NCBI RefSeq assembly: GCF_001884065.1
Contig: NZ_MACH01000142.1
Coordinates: 62,001-126,000, forward strand
Origin: Bacillus proteolyticus
GTDB taxonomy: Bacteria; Bacillota; Bacilli; Bacillales; Bacillaceae_G
Direction of reading: 5' to 3'
Length of the DNA: 64,000 bases
Part shown: positions 18,089 through 27,534 of the stretch, piece by piece
How positions within the stretch are numbered: position 1 is the stretch's first letter
Layout: each line of letters starts with the position of its first letter
Position numbers and translations under genes: made by a program
The notes under the pieces: model-generated
Seen by the model: the letters and a program-made list of their open reading frames with translations, nothing else
The model's database searches: none
What the model was told of the DNA's origin: nothing

Positions 18089-19216
18089 TTATTTTTCTTC
18101 TATTAAATCATTCGCTAATTTCCTAAACTCTTGATTAAATGTATCATTCATACCATTTTGTACGTTAGAGAATAATATTACAAACGTTCTTTTATCCCAG
18201 TTAAAATTATTAAAAGTGTTCCAACCAGCTAATACACCATGATTATGATAATAATCTGGGTAAATATAGAAACTAAATCCATACTTTCTAGCGGGTGATA
18301 CAGTAAACATATCTGACAAACTTTGTTTAGAAAGCAGCTTCCCATCCATAATTGCCTCATCTAACCTTTTCATATCATCAACTGTAGTGTACATTTCACC
18401 ACAACCATATAGCCAATTCATCCTTAAACGAGGCGTAGCTACTAACTCATTATCTTTTTTCGTATATCCTTCTGCTAAAAACATATCTCCTGGGAAAGTG
18501 GCACCCATCCCAGATTCATGCATTCCAACAGGAGTAAAAATGTTTTCTTTCACATAGTCAGCAAGTGGTTCATTTGTTATCTTTTCTACAATATATGCAA
18601 GTACCATATAATTATAATCTGTATATCTCCATCCCGTTCCTGCAGGAAATTGTAACGTTTGCGCTCCGATCCAAGTTACTAACTTTAAACGTGACGCTGC
18701 ATCAACACTACCTTGCCCCTGTTCTGGTAACCCGGACGTATGTGTTAACAAATTTCGTAACGTAATGTTTTTATCTGCTGGAAACGATGGAATATACTTA
18801 TTTACATTGTCTTCAATATTTAATTTCCCTTTTTCTCTTAGTTGCATGATAGATATTGCAACGACTGTTTTCGTAATAGAACCAATGCGATATTTCGTTC
18901 TTGGCGTTGTTAATACATTATCTTTTACATTCGCATACCCGTAACCTTTTCTTAAAATTACATGGTCTTTACTAGCTACAAGAACACTCCCATTAAATCC
19001 TTTATCTTTTAAATATTGATCTAGTTTTGCTGCTGCAATCTCATAACGTTTTTGCTGATTCGCATCGACTTTCGGTTTATCATTTTCAAATTTATTCTTA
19101 TAACCTGAAAATGCCTTCAAATTATATTTCTTATCTTTATTTGCATATGTTAGTGCAGCGACACTCCCACAAAAAACAGCAAAAATAAAGAAAACAATTA
19201 GCCATTTCTTAAACAT
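18089..19216 (-). CDS. Serine hydrolase, beta-lactamase class C / PBP-like
   Basis: A 375-residue exported or membrane-anchored serine hydrolase. A hydrophobic N-terminal segment (about 5-25) is followed by the class C/DD-peptidase fold. The nucleophile lies in GSITKTV (SxxK, about residue 114), the YxN-type motif in YTDYNYMV, and the third motif around HNHGVLAGW. Such proteins hydrolyse D-peptide, ester or lactam bonds in the cell wall; true beta-lactamase activity is not implied. Single-gene unit with its own terminator. Upstream 19217-19472 has no gene. Confidence 0.85.
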   Translation of the reverse strand: MFKKWLIVFFIFAVFCGSVAALTYANKDKKYNLKAFSGYKNKFENDKPKVDANQQKRYEIAAAKLDQYLKDKGFNGSVLVASKDHVILRKGYGYANVKDNVLTTPRTKYRIGSITKTVVAISIMQLREKGKLNIEDNVNKYIPSFPADKNITLRNLLTHTSGLPEQGQGSVDAASRLKLVTWIGAQTLQFPAGTGWRYTDYNYMVLAYIVEKITNEPLADYVKENIFTPVGMHESGMGATFPGDMFLAEGYTKKDNELVATPRLRMNWLYGCGEMYTTVDDMKRLDEAIMDGKLLSKQSLSDMFTVSPARKYGFSFYIYPDYYHNHGVLAGWNTFNNFNWDKRTFVILFSNVQNGMNDTFNQEFRKLANDLIEEK

Positions 19217-19472
19217 ATAGGGACCCTCTTTTATCCAGTTTCACTTTATATTTTTCCATTCTATTCTATATCTTTTAATTTTCAAACACTTTATAATCTA
19301 TCTATCATTCATTATATTACACTAGATTCCTTTTTCTCACACTCAAATTTTAACTACTCTCTATTGTAGTTCTTTTTTACAAATTTTCTACCTAACAATC
19401 GGATACATCCAACTTTAATTTACATTTTTTATGTAACATTCGTTACACATTAGCAAGAATGGAGGTGGTGAT

Positions 19473-19700
19473 TTGAAAAAGACCGATAAACGCAATCGTT
19501 TAGATGATATGATGTTTCATTATCGAGTAACAAAAAATGATATAGTTTTAATTGAATATTACGGAAAACAAATCATGATTTTAAAAGGAAATGAAGCTGA
19601 CAAATTTTTAAACAAAATAAATCGGGCAAATAACGAAAAAGAAAAACAACTTATTATAGCTAAAATTACAGGTAATTTCAAAAGAGGAAATGAGCGTTAA
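19473..19700 (+). CDS. Small conserved hypothetical protein
   Basis: A 75-residue charged protein starting with TTG, which is supported by GGAGGTGGTG seven bases upstream. The pattern of a short helix, a beta pair (DIVLIEYYGKQIMILKGNEA) and a lysine-rich C-terminal helix suggests a small soluble alpha/beta protein. I do not recognise the family. It is monocistronic, with a terminator 45 bases downstream. Confidence 0.6.
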   Translation: MKKTDKRNRLDDMMFHYRVTKNDIVLIEYYGKQIMILKGNEADKFLNKINRANNEKEKQLIIAKITGNFKRGNER

Positions 19701-19744
19701 TGAAAACGAATCTCATTTCTAAATTGATTATACAGCATATAAAA

Positions 19745-19774
19745 AAAGAAATGTCACTCCCATGACATTTCTTT
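19745..19774. terminator. Bidirectional terminator
   Basis: Perfect 12-bp arms AAAGAAATGTCA and TGACATTTCTTT with a 6-nt loop between the convergent small gene and MFS gene. Confidence 0.8.
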
Positions 19775-19809
19775 AGGTTTTCTTCATAAAAGATTTACAT
19801 TTTTAATAT

Positions 19810-21069
19810 TCATTTACTTTTACATAAACTCACTGCTGAAACGCTTAGTAATGCAGCTATACCCATCAATGCATATGTGTAGCCTTTCCCATCTACTATA
19901 TAACCAAACAAAGCAGGTGCAAAGATAATAGCAATTTGATTAAGCGTAAGCGCAAAACTCACTGTTAAACCTACCGATTCCTCACTTGCAGACTCAGCAG
20001 CTTCGACCATAAAAAGACTAAACCAACCAATTGCAAAAAAGCCTAACAGTCCGCTTACCACAAATACTGCCCCAAGTCTCATTGTATGTATACTCATCAC
20101 AACAACTAAAATTAAGAAAAAAGAAATACATACACATATAAACAACGGTGTACGACGATTCCCTTTGTAATATGTATCACTTATTGTAGCTAATATAATT
20201 CGGCCTATCATTCCTGCAAATAGCATAATCGAAAATACTTTCCCTGCTAAAATAGGTGTTATCGATTTTTCAACAGTTAAAAATTTCATAAAATGTCCGA
20301 CTAATATCATTTGTAAAGAAATCATACAAATACCTGTAATAAAAATTGGATACAGCTCTTTTTTACATATCACCTTTTTTAATTGCATCCAAAAAGAAAG
20401 CCTTACATATTCTCGGCTAGTGTGTTCTCGGGGGATCGATTCCTTATAAAATATGAAAAACAATAACCCACCTACTATACATATAGTTGCAATAACATTT
20501 ATCGTATAAGATAAACTAAATTTAAGTGTAAGCAAAGGGATCGTAACTCCTGCTAACGCCCCGCCAATAGGTATACCAGCTTGCCGTATTCCCATAGCTA
20601 ATCCGCGCATTTCTTTCGGAAACCATTTCAAGATTACTTTACTTCCCCCTGGCTGGGATACGCTATAAAACGTTCCTATTAAAAGAAGGACAAATAATAG
20701 CCCCATAAATTCCCTTGCTATATGAGCAAGTAAAAGCGCCCCGCCAAGTAATACAGTGCTCGCTCCAATTAATATTCTTTCGCTATATCGATCAAGTAAC
20801 CTTCCGACAAAAAGCATACAAAACAGCGGACCTATATTTACAGCACTTATTAACAACCCAACCTGCATATTCGAAAGTGCATATTTCTGTTTCCAAAATA
20901 AAGCGAGTACCCCTACTCCATATGTTATAAGTGTTGCACTTGCCTGTGCTACCGTTGCCAAAGTTAACATGATCCATTTATTAGAACTACTGTACTTTGC
21001 AATTCCCCCTTCACTTATCAACGTTATCTCCCCCATATCCCTTTCATTGTATGAAGGTTCTGATATCAT
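19810..21069 (-). CDS. MFS transporter
   Basis: A major-facilitator protein of up to 419 residues with about 12 membrane segments. The loop 2-3 motif is visible as GRLLDRYSERILIG, and GLAMGIRQAGIPIGGALAG marks segment 5. It resembles the aromatic-acid/oxalate-formate-like or cyanate-type MFS groups, but the substrate cannot be read. The start is uncertain: the first ATG has no good ribosome site, and an internal ATG at 21036 (MGEITLIS) follows AAAGGG closely. It is divergent from a LysR regulator, which probably controls it. Confidence 0.85.
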   Translation of the reverse strand: MISEPSYNERDMGEITLISEGGIAKYSSSNKWIMLTLATVAQASATLITYGVGVLALFWKQKYALSNMQVGLLISAVNIGPLFCMLFVGRLLDRYSERILIGASTVLLGGALLLAHIAREFMGLLFVLLLIGTFYSVSQPGGSKVILKWFPKEMRGLAMGIRQAGIPIGGALAGVTIPLLTLKFSLSYTINVIATICIVGGLLFFIFYKESIPREHTSREYVRLSFWMQLKKVICKKELYPIFITGICMISLQMILVGHFMKFLTVEKSITPILAGKVFSIMLFAGMIGRIILATISDTYYKGNRRTPLFICVCISFFLILVVVMSIHTMRLGAVFVVSGLLGFFAIGWFSLFMVEAAESASEESVGLTVSFALTLNQIAIIFAPALFGYIVDGKGYTYALMGIAALLSVSAVSLCKSK

Positions 21070-21096
21070 GTAAAATAAGTGTTAATAATAGAATCC

Positions 21097-21111
21097 ATCA
21101 AAAAAATTGAT
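21097..21111. promoter_or_regulatory. LysR-type T-N11-A box in divergent promoter
   Basis: The 15-base dyad with arms ATCAA/TTGAT contains a T-N11-A core. It lies between the MFS gene and the LysR gene, the usual place for LysR autoregulation and activation. Confidence 0.4.
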
Positions 21112-21133
21112 ACCTTTTTCGGGGTGATAATAA

Positions 21134-21985
21134 ATGGACATAAAAGATTTAACGGTTTTTTACGAAGTTGCGAAAGTAGGAAATATATCTCATGCTGCTA
21201 AAAACTTAAACTATGTACAATCAGGTGTAACGATGCGTATAAAACAACTAGAACTCGAGTTAGGTGTGCCTTTATTTTATCGAAACGGAAGAGGCGTTAC
21301 TTTAACTTCTAACGGAGAAATTTTATTAACATATGCAAAACAAATCATCCACTTAATGGATAAATCCATTCAAGCTGTCCAAAGTAACGGAACCGAGCCA
21401 AAAGGCACGTTAAAAATCGGGTGTACAGAATCGACAACAGCCGTTCGTCTCCCACCTATATTAACGACCTATTATGAAAAGTATCCAGAAGTTGAATTGA
21501 TTCTAGAAACAAATACGACAGACCAATTAACTCAGCTCGTTTTAGAGCGAAAACTAGATGGAGCTCTTATCGCTGGAAATATTCAGCATACTGAACTTCA
21601 TACACTTTCATTTCGAGAAGAAGAACTCGTTCTCATTAGCAAGACTCCTCTATCTTCCTTTAAAACAATAGGAGAACTGAATTTACTCGCTTTTAGTCAA
21701 GGATGTTATTACAGAAAACTATTAGAAAACTGGCTTCAAGAAGAAGGGATTTCACCTAAAAGAATACTAGAGTTCGGAACAATTGAAGCAATACTTGCAT
21801 GTGTAAAATCAGGTATGGGCACGGCTATTATGCTGAAATCTATTATTCCAGATTACGAACATGTTTTATCTTTAAAGACATTACCAAATCACTTTAAAAA
21901 GGTTCCTACTACCTTTATTACTCGAAAAGATATTTTCCACTCAGCTGCCTTGCAAAAATTTATGGAGATGATCAACAATGCGTGA
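21134..21985 (+). CDS. LysR family transcriptional regulator
   Basis: A 283-residue LysR protein. The N-terminal winged helix is clear (DLTVFYEVAKVGNISHAAK, then VTMRIKQLELELGVPLF), followed by the effector-binding periplasmic-like domain with the strand GTLKIGCTEST. It is divergent from the MFS transporter, which suggests substrate-dependent control of uptake or efflux. It overlaps the next gene by eight bases. GGGGTG lies eight bases before the start. Confidence 0.9.
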   Translation: MDIKDLTVFYEVAKVGNISHAAKNLNYVQSGVTMRIKQLELELGVPLFYRNGRGVTLTSNGEILLTYAKQIIHLMDKSIQAVQSNGTEPKGTLKIGCTESTTAVRLPPILTTYYEKYPEVELILETNTTDQLTQLVLERKLDGALIAGNIQHTELHTLSFREEELVLISKTPLSSFKTIGELNLLAFSQGCYYRKLLENWLQEEGISPKRILEFGTIEAILACVKSGMGTAIMLKSIIPDYEHVLSLKTLPNHFKKVPTTFITRKDIFHSAALQKFMEMINNA

Positions 21986-22490
21986 AAAGAAAATACGCGG
22001 CATGAAACGAAAAACAAAAACTCTTATAAATAGAATTGCAGACGCCACTAAAGCATTTCCATCTACTTTCTATAACGGTGCATACTGGCATATGCCTTTA
22101 CCGGGCACTCAAGCTTTTATCGATTCTATTAAAACACCTAGAAAAGTAAAGCGATTATGCATTCAAACATTATTAGATAGAGCGGATCTTTTAATGAAAA
22201 TGAAACCGAACGATACAAATACATATCGAGTCGTTGTTATGATTACAATAGCAAGTTTATGGCACTCACAAATCATCATCTTTAAAAACAATGACTACTT
22301 TCACAGTGTTTTCAATAGAGATAACGAATTTCAAAAATGGATTCCTCTTTCCAATGAGTTCGACTTCGGGCATGAATGGGGAATATCAATTTCTAACAGC
22401 ATCCAAACATTGCATTTCCAAGAGATAATCAAGGATGAAGATGAATTTTATGATGAAGTAGAACTTTTGTTTATAGGAGAGTTATCATAA
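21978..22490 (+). CDS. DUF3916-like protein of unknown function
   Basis: A 170-residue soluble protein with a strongly basic start (MREKKIRGMKRKTKTLINRI) and a more acidic C-terminal half. The pattern FYNGAYWHMPLPGTQAFID and the tail FGHEWGISI resemble the DUF3916 family as I remember it; function unknown. It overlaps the LysR gene by eight bases, so it is probably translationally coupled to it. Confidence 0.7.
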   Translation: MREKKIRGMKRKTKTLINRIADATKAFPSTFYNGAYWHMPLPGTQAFIDSIKTPRKVKRLCIQTLLDRADLLMKMKPNDTNTYRVVVMITIASLWHSQIIIFKNNDYFHSVFNRDNEFQKWIPLSNEFDFGHEWGISISNSIQTLHFQEIIKDEDEFYDEVELLFIGELS

Positions 22491-22583
22491 AAGGGGAACT
22501 GTCAAATGAAAAACTTCCCTTTTTCCACTAAATAACATCGCTATATAATGAATTTAACGTTTCACTATATAGGAGGTTTTCAT

Positions 22584-23261
22584 ATGGTAATCCCTAAATA
22601 CCCTGAAGTCCCATATCTTACGAAAAAACAAATTGAAGAAATAACCGAAATCACTTTCCTAAAAGAATCAACACCACAAGAGTGTGATGCAATTTTCGTT
22701 TTCGGTGGTTCCCATCCTGGTAATTGGCAAGCTCCTCTACATGCTTATCAACAAGGTTTAGGTGCACAAATTATCGTCACAGGTGGTACTAGTTTACATG
22801 GAATGAAACATCCAAACTGGGATTATGGAGATTTATCAGAATCAGAAGTAATTGTTAACAAGTTAATTGAACACGGTGTACCAGAAGATGCTATCATTTT
22901 CGAGAAAAACTCTCTCCATTCTATCGCAAATGTAATTGAAGCTAAGAAGATTTTTGATTTTACAACAATTAATAGTTTACTGTTTGTATGTAAAAGTTTA
23001 GGAGCAGGTCGGCAATATAGAGTATTAAAAAAACATTTACCAAAACATATAACTTGTATTCCATATACATTTGATACAAGTTTTGATGGTGATTTTATAA
23101 TTAACAGATATAGTTGGATGGAAAATGAGAAAAGTCGCTCTATGATTTTCGGAGAATACTTGAGAAATGTTTGCTATGGTAGAAAAGGCGGAATTGAACC
23201 TCCTGAGAAAGAGATTGAAGGATTAGAAAAATACGTATCATATTACCAACATCTTGCATAA
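22584..23261 (+). CDS. YdcF/DUF218 family protein
   Basis: A 225-residue protein of the YdcF/ElyC/SanA group. The core is visible as DAIFVFGGSHPGN, IIVTGGTSLHG, SESEVIVNKLIEHGVPEDAI and the loop SLHSIANVIEAKKI. The family binds nucleotides or envelope intermediates; no membrane anchor is present here, so it is probably cytoplasmic. The start at 22584 is preferred because AGGAGG lies eight bases upstream. It is followed by a strong terminator. Confidence 0.82.
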   Translation: MVIPKYPEVPYLTKKQIEEITEITFLKESTPQECDAIFVFGGSHPGNWQAPLHAYQQGLGAQIIVTGGTSLHGMKHPNWDYGDLSESEVIVNKLIEHGVPEDAIIFEKNSLHSIANVIEAKKIFDFTTINSLLFVCKSLGAGRQYRVLKKHLPKHITCIPYTFDTSFDGDFIINRYSWMENEKSRSMIFGEYLRNVCYGRKGGIEPPEKEIEGLEKYVSYYQHLA

Positions 23262-23283
23262 TATTTTTTCAACATAAAAAATA

Positions 23284-23311
23284 TCGGGAAGCCAATATAA
23301 AGGCTTCCCGA
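23284..23311. terminator. Bidirectional terminator
   Basis: Perfect 10-bp arms TCGGGAAGCC and GGCTTCCCGA with an 8-nt loop between the YdcF-like gene and the broken gene at 23317. Confidence 0.8.
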
Positions 23312-23316
23312 ACATT

Positions 23317-23675
23317 CTAATGATGCATAAATAACACTAAAATTACTTTTCCTCTTTCATTTTCCCACATTTCAACAAAGAAAAGATATTCATCTGGGAC
23401 ATCTTCTAAAGATACTGGTTCACCAGTAAGACAAATATTATTGTGATATTTTGTATCCCATTCGGTTCTCACATCATCTATTGATTCACGCTCTAAATTA
23501 CTTTTTTGACCGTCAAAATAATGGGATATAAATACTTCTTCTATTCCACCGTTAAAAACCATTTGTTTCATTTCTTCTAACGTAGGATTATTAGGATAAC
23601 TTTATTTGAAACTACTATTTCATTGTTGTACAATCGTTTACTTTCATTGTCTATAAAATAACCTTTTCTTCTCAT
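23317..23675 (-). pseudogene. Small hypothetical gene broken by a one-base frameshift
   Basis: Two overlapping frames read as one protein. The first begins MRRKGYFIDNESKRLYNNEI at 23675, with AAAGGG nine bases upstream. It continues in a second frame as SYPNNPTLEEMKQM and runs to the stop at 23317. The switch lies at the run TTT (23601-23603, AAA on the coding strand); one extra A would restore a 120-residue protein. The downstream open frame from its internal ATG (23571) has no ribosome site. No known domain recognised. It could be a sequencing error instead of a real mutation. Confidence 0.7.
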
Positions 23676-23762
23676 AACGCTCAGCCCTTTATGTTCATTT
23701 TATTATACAGATAAGGCATAGCTAGCGGTATATTATCATAGACGCCTACCATTGTACACATA

Positions 23763-24359
23763 TTAAGCCAACGCAGACGGCGGCAATAATTGCGGTCCTT
23801 TCCCCGTGCGCGCCAATACCCAATCATCGTAATACCACATTTCTGTTTGACGGCGGCTCATCATATAATCCCAGCGTACTTCCCGCTCAAATTCAATGAT
23901 TTTTCCGTCACCACCAATTGTCACCCAGTTAAAACTTCCGTTATTATGCATCATCTTTATCCATAGAACAGGAAACTCCACAGTTTGTCTCCCGTCAACA
24001 TAATGTCTCGTTTGTTTTTCCATACGAAGTAAAGTTAGGCCCTTTGCATATTGTCGATCAACCTTTTCCATTACATCCATCGCTATTTTCTCTGCCTCAT
24101 CCTTATGAAGTAGTTTATTAGAGTATACTGGCATCATATTCGTATAACTTAAAAGATGCTTATCCTTTTGAGAAGTAATCGTTGTTATATGAGAACCACC
24201 GTAATTTAGTCGTTCTTCTGCTTGATAACGATGTATTTCAACATTTACACCATCACGCAATTCTTCATGCTCATGCACTAATTTTACATACTTCGGAATT
24301 GGTAATAACATTGAAACTTCCTTACTACAGTTTTGAAAAACATTTAATTGATTAGCCAT
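23763..24359 (-). CDS. Conserved hypothetical protein coupled to HelD
   Basis: A 198-residue soluble protein with a mixed alpha/beta pattern. The C-terminal part (EFPVLWIKMMHNNGSFNWVT, then GGDGKIIEFEREVRWD) looks like a PepSY/YcdB-type beta hairpin, but I cannot assign a family. Its start codon overlaps the stop of the HelD-like gene (TAATG), so translation is coupled. That constant coupling suggests a role in the same process or at least the same expression level. Confidence 0.7.
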   Translation of the reverse strand: MANQLNVFQNCSKEVSMLLPIPKYVKLVHEHEELRDGVNVEIHRYQAEERLNYGGSHITTITSQKDKHLLSYTNMMPVYSNKLLHKDEAEKIAMDVMEKVDRQYAKGLTLLRMEKQTRHYVDGRQTVEFPVLWIKMMHNNGSFNWVTIGGDGKIIEFEREVRWDYMMSRRQTEMWYYDDWVLARTGKGPQLLPPSALA

Positions 24360-26680
24360 TAAGCATCTCTCCCTTTACTCGTTTCGTTTTGAAATAATGC
24401 TTTCGGTACTTTCGAAAGCATTGTCGTAATCTCTCCTGTATAATAAACATATAATTCATGCATCGCTCGTGTACATGCTACATAAAATAAATTCCGTTCA
24501 GATTCTTTGCTATACATGTCATTTGAAGCATCAAATATAATAACAGCGTCAAACTCTATCCCTTTTGCCAAATAAGTAGGAATAATCACAATGCCTTTTT
24601 CATAAGTCGTATTTTCTTTTTTTACAAGATGAAAATCTAATTTATCCCCTATTAACTCCATAGCCCTTATACATTCTTCATCTGTTTTACAAATGATTGC
24701 AATCGATTTATGACCTTGCTTTTGCAAATCTCTTGCTTTATCTATGATACTTTCTGCGCGCTCTCGTTCATCATTCACTTTTACACATAACGGCTTCTTC
24801 CCGTTACGGTTAAAAGCTTCAATTTCTTTTCCATTTGGAATGATATGTTTTGTAAATTCAATTATCGGTTTTGCCGAGCGATAACTACGGTTAAGCTGAA
24901 TTGTTTCTACTTTTCTATTTGCAAACAACGTTGAAATCATATCCATCCCTCTATTGCTAGCGTGTGATAAAATGTTTTGATTTACATCTCCAAGCATTGT
25001 CCATTTCGCCTCCGGAAACAGCCGCTTCATAAACGCTAACTGAAATGGTGTATAATCTTGTACTTCATCAACAAATACAAATTTAACAAGGTGATTCGTT
25101 TTAAATCCTTCAATTAACTCTTTTAAAAACAAATACGGCGCTGCATCTTCATACGCTAATTGTTTTCTCTCCAACCGATTTACTGTTTGTTTACATATCT
25201 CTTCCCAACCATCTGGTACAAAAACATCTTTCTGGATGGTTTCAAAGAACTGCTGAAATATTGCAGAATGATTTACAAAAGCTAAAGATTTCACCTTTCT
25301 TCGCAATGAACGAAAATGTTTTCTCACTACATATTTCGTTAATAATTCATGTTCCTGCTCATAATAATCAAATTGGTTATCCTTCTCTAATTTTTCATAA
25401 AAACGATTGTAATCTTCTTTATTTAAATACTGAACTTCTTGTTCTACCCAGTCTTTTTTCGCTTCTTTCTTTGCAAATTCATTTATCTTCTTAAGAATCC
25501 ATTCCGCTGTAAGCTGCATTCGATTCGGTATGGAAATAGACGTTTCTAACGCATAAAAATAATCATCTATCGTTCTTGCCTCAATCAACACTTCACCTTT
25601 AAATGTGACATCATGAAATTCTAGTCCTTTTTCACTTAGACTTCTCGCATATTTCTCAATCAGTCCCATAAATTCAATTGATGATTTATATTGAATTCCT
25701 TTTAGTCTCGTTTCATACATGTTTTCCTGTTCTTTCGTTAACATGTATTCTAGCTGTGAAAAAGAATCTTCTACAATAAAACTTTTGCTGATCATATGCT
25801 CCACATACGCCTGAAAAGTCGTTTGCTGCATATTTTCCTCACCAAGCTCTGGTAAGACGTTAGCAATATAGCTATTGAACAACTCATTCGGAGAAAATAG
25901 CAAAATTTGATCCGCGTTTACTGTCCCGCGGTAACGATATAATAAATACGCAACCCGTTGCAGAGCTGCTGAAGTTTTTCCACTTCCAGCCGTCCCTTGC
26001 ACAAGTAATACATCACTTTTATCGTTTCGAATAATTTTGTTTTGTTCCTTTTGAATTGTCGCTACAATACTTTTCATCTGTTCACTTGCATTTCTTCCTA
26101 ACGCTTCTTGAAGGAGTTCATCCCCTATCGTTACACCTGTATCGAACATACTTTGAATGTTACCATTTCGGATAATATATTGACGTTTCAAAAGTAAATC
26201 ACCTGATATTGTCCCCATTGGTGCTATATACTTTGCACTTCCTAAAGAATAATCGTAATAAAGACTAGAAATAGGTGCGCGCCAATCATATACTAAAAAT
26301 TCATCTGTCTCTTTATCATAAAAAGAGCCGATACCAATATAGATCTCATCAGTATCCGCCTCTTGTTCTTCTTTAAAATCAATTCTTCCAAAGTAGGGTG
26401 TATCTTTTATTTTCGTTAAAAGATTATATTCATTTTTCGCATGTCGATGGGTATGCTCCCTTTCCGAAAGAATCTCGGCCTCTTGCCTAATACTGGCCGC
26501 CGTTTCAACCGCCTCTTTAATATTATCTATATTTACTTTTACATCTTCCCAAAAGTTTTTTCTTATATTTACAATTTCAGACTTCACCGAACCAACTCGG
26601 CTGTCCAGCTCATTCAGTTCCTCGTCTACTTTTTCAATGACTACATTTACACGTTGTTGTTCTTCTTTATAATGACTCAT
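24359..26680 (-). CDS. helD: HelD-like RNA polymerase recycling ATPase (UvrD/Rep superfamily 1)
   Basis: A 773-residue superfamily 1 protein. The N-terminal coiled coil (about 1-75) is the arm that enters RNA polymerase in B. subtilis HelD. The P-loop LLVQGTAGSGKTSAALQ is near 225-240, Walker B is VFVDEVQDYTPFQL, motif IV is LNRSYRSAKPI, and the C-terminal ATPase motif VACTRAMHELYVYY is intact. Length matches HelD (about 774). Known role: removing stalled RNA polymerase from DNA. The start at 26680 is chosen for the GGGGGAG site upstream. It is the first gene of a two-gene unit. Confidence 0.9.
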   Translation of the reverse strand: MSHYKEEQQRVNVVIEKVDEELNELDSRVGSVKSEIVNIRKNFWEDVKVNIDNIKEAVETAASIRQEAEILSEREHTHRHAKNEYNLLTKIKDTPYFGRIDFKEEQEADTDEIYIGIGSFYDKETDEFLVYDWRAPISSLYYDYSLGSAKYIAPMGTISGDLLLKRQYIIRNGNIQSMFDTGVTIGDELLQEALGRNASEQMKSIVATIQKEQNKIIRNDKSDVLLVQGTAGSGKTSAALQRVAYLLYRYRGTVNADQILLFSPNELFNSYIANVLPELGEENMQQTTFQAYVEHMISKSFIVEDSFSQLEYMLTKEQENMYETRLKGIQYKSSIEFMGLIEKYARSLSEKGLEFHDVTFKGEVLIEARTIDDYFYALETSISIPNRMQLTAEWILKKINEFAKKEAKKDWVEQEVQYLNKEDYNRFYEKLEKDNQFDYYEQEHELLTKYVVRKHFRSLRRKVKSLAFVNHSAIFQQFFETIQKDVFVPDGWEEICKQTVNRLERKQLAYEDAAPYLFLKELIEGFKTNHLVKFVFVDEVQDYTPFQLAFMKRLFPEAKWTMLGDVNQNILSHASNRGMDMISTLFANRKVETIQLNRSYRSAKPIIEFTKHIIPNGKEIEAFNRNGKKPLCVKVNDERERAESIIDKARDLQKQGHKSIAIICKTDEECIRAMELIGDKLDFHLVKKENTTYEKGIVIIPTYLAKGIEFDAVIIFDASNDMYSKESERNLFYVACTRAMHELYVYYTGEITTMLSKVPKALFQNETSKGRDA

Positions 26681-26738
26681 ATAATCTCCCCCTCTCATTA
26701 CGTTTCCTGATTGAAAGCCTTATATGATACGAAGTTCT

Positions 26739-27323
26739 TTACTTTTGAAAAATACCACGCGCAACAATTTCCCATGACTTTTGAAATTCTTCGTTTATCT
26801 TCTCTTCTTTCCATCGCTCAGAAAAAGTAGGGTGGTAGAACGGTGATAGGAGTCCAAAAATCATATGCGCTAAAAATAAACTGTCTTGTTTTTCAATCTC
26901 GTTACGCTCTATCCCTTGATTTATAACCTTCTCCAGTTGCCTAACTAATCTTTCTTCGTGTTTACGGATAACAGCATTCTTTTGCTGCACTAACGAACTA
27001 TTCAATGTAAATAGCTCTTCATTTTCCAGTAACTCTTTCTTTTTAAGTTGGAACAAACATAAGAACCACTCTTGTAAAATCACTGCTGTTTCTCCGTCTT
27101 CTCCACTAATTTTCTCAAGTTGGTCCGAATACTTTAATAACCATCTTTCCAAAATAGCGTCGCGAAGTGCTGCCTTACTACGAAAATAGGAGTATAAAGC
27201 TGCATGACTAACATCAAGCGATTTCGCAATACTAACAAGCGTCGTCCTACTCCATCCATATTTAATCAATTCCTTTTCCGCTGCATCCAAAACAACATTT
27301 CTCGTTAATGCTTTTTCTGTCAT
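26739..27323 (-). CDS. TetR family transcriptional repressor
   Basis: A 194-residue TetR protein. The HTH occupies about residues 6-55 (VVLDAAEKELIKYGWSRTTL, then VSHAALYSYFRSKAALRDAI). The C-terminal helical domain would bind a ligand and resembles the YerO/SACE_7040-type C-terminal group. The ATG at 27323 follows GGTGAG; a GTG three codons upstream is an alternative. Two inverted repeats with identical geometry lie 55-170 bases upstream, so it probably represses itself. The monooxygenase gene lies upstream in the same direction but is separated by a terminator. Confidence 0.88.
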   Translation of the reverse strand: MTEKALTRNVVLDAAEKELIKYGWSRTTLVSIAKSLDVSHAALYSYFRSKAALRDAILERWLLKYSDQLEKISGEDGETAVILQEWFLCLFQLKKKELLENEELFTLNSSLVQQKNAVIRKHEERLVRQLEKVINQGIERNEIEKQDSLFLAHMIFGLLSPFYHPTFSERWKEEKINEEFQKSWEIVARGIFQK

Positions 27324-27377
27324 TTTTCTCACCGTCCACTTTATTTACATAATAAAATTATCTTCTGTTATTTCAAC

Positions 27378-27405
27378 AACTTACATTTTTTATTATTTGT
27401 AAGTT
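27378..27405. promoter_or_regulatory. Putative TetR operator, proximal
   Basis: AACTTACA-N12-TGTAAGTT, a 28-base site 55 bases upstream of the tetR start. It has the same arms and spacing as the distal site at 27454. Confidence 0.6.
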
Positions 27406-27453
27406 ACAATCAAAAAATTCATCTTTCAAGTAGGTTATAAGATTAGCACATCT

Positions 27454-27493
27454 GCTTACAACTTACAATATTTTATTTTTGTAAGTTGTAAGC
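27454..27493. promoter_or_regulatory. Putative TetR operator, distal, extended
   Basis: Perfect 14-bp arms GCTTACAACTTACA and TGTAAGTTGTAAGC around a 12-base AT spacer. The inner core AACTTACA-N12-TGTAAGTT equals the proximal site. A 28-base core is what a pair of TetR dimers (QacR-type) covers. Confidence 0.6.
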
Positions 27494-27496
27494 AAT

Positions 27497-27531
27497 AAAA
27501 CCACCGCTTTTGAAATACAAGCGGTGGTTTT
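27497..27531 (-). terminator. Terminator after the FAD monooxygenase
   Basis: Perfect 13-bp arms AAAACCACCGCTT and AAGCGGTGGTTTT with a 9-nt loop directly at the end of the monooxygenase gene. Confidence 0.85.
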
Positions 27532-27534
27532 ATA

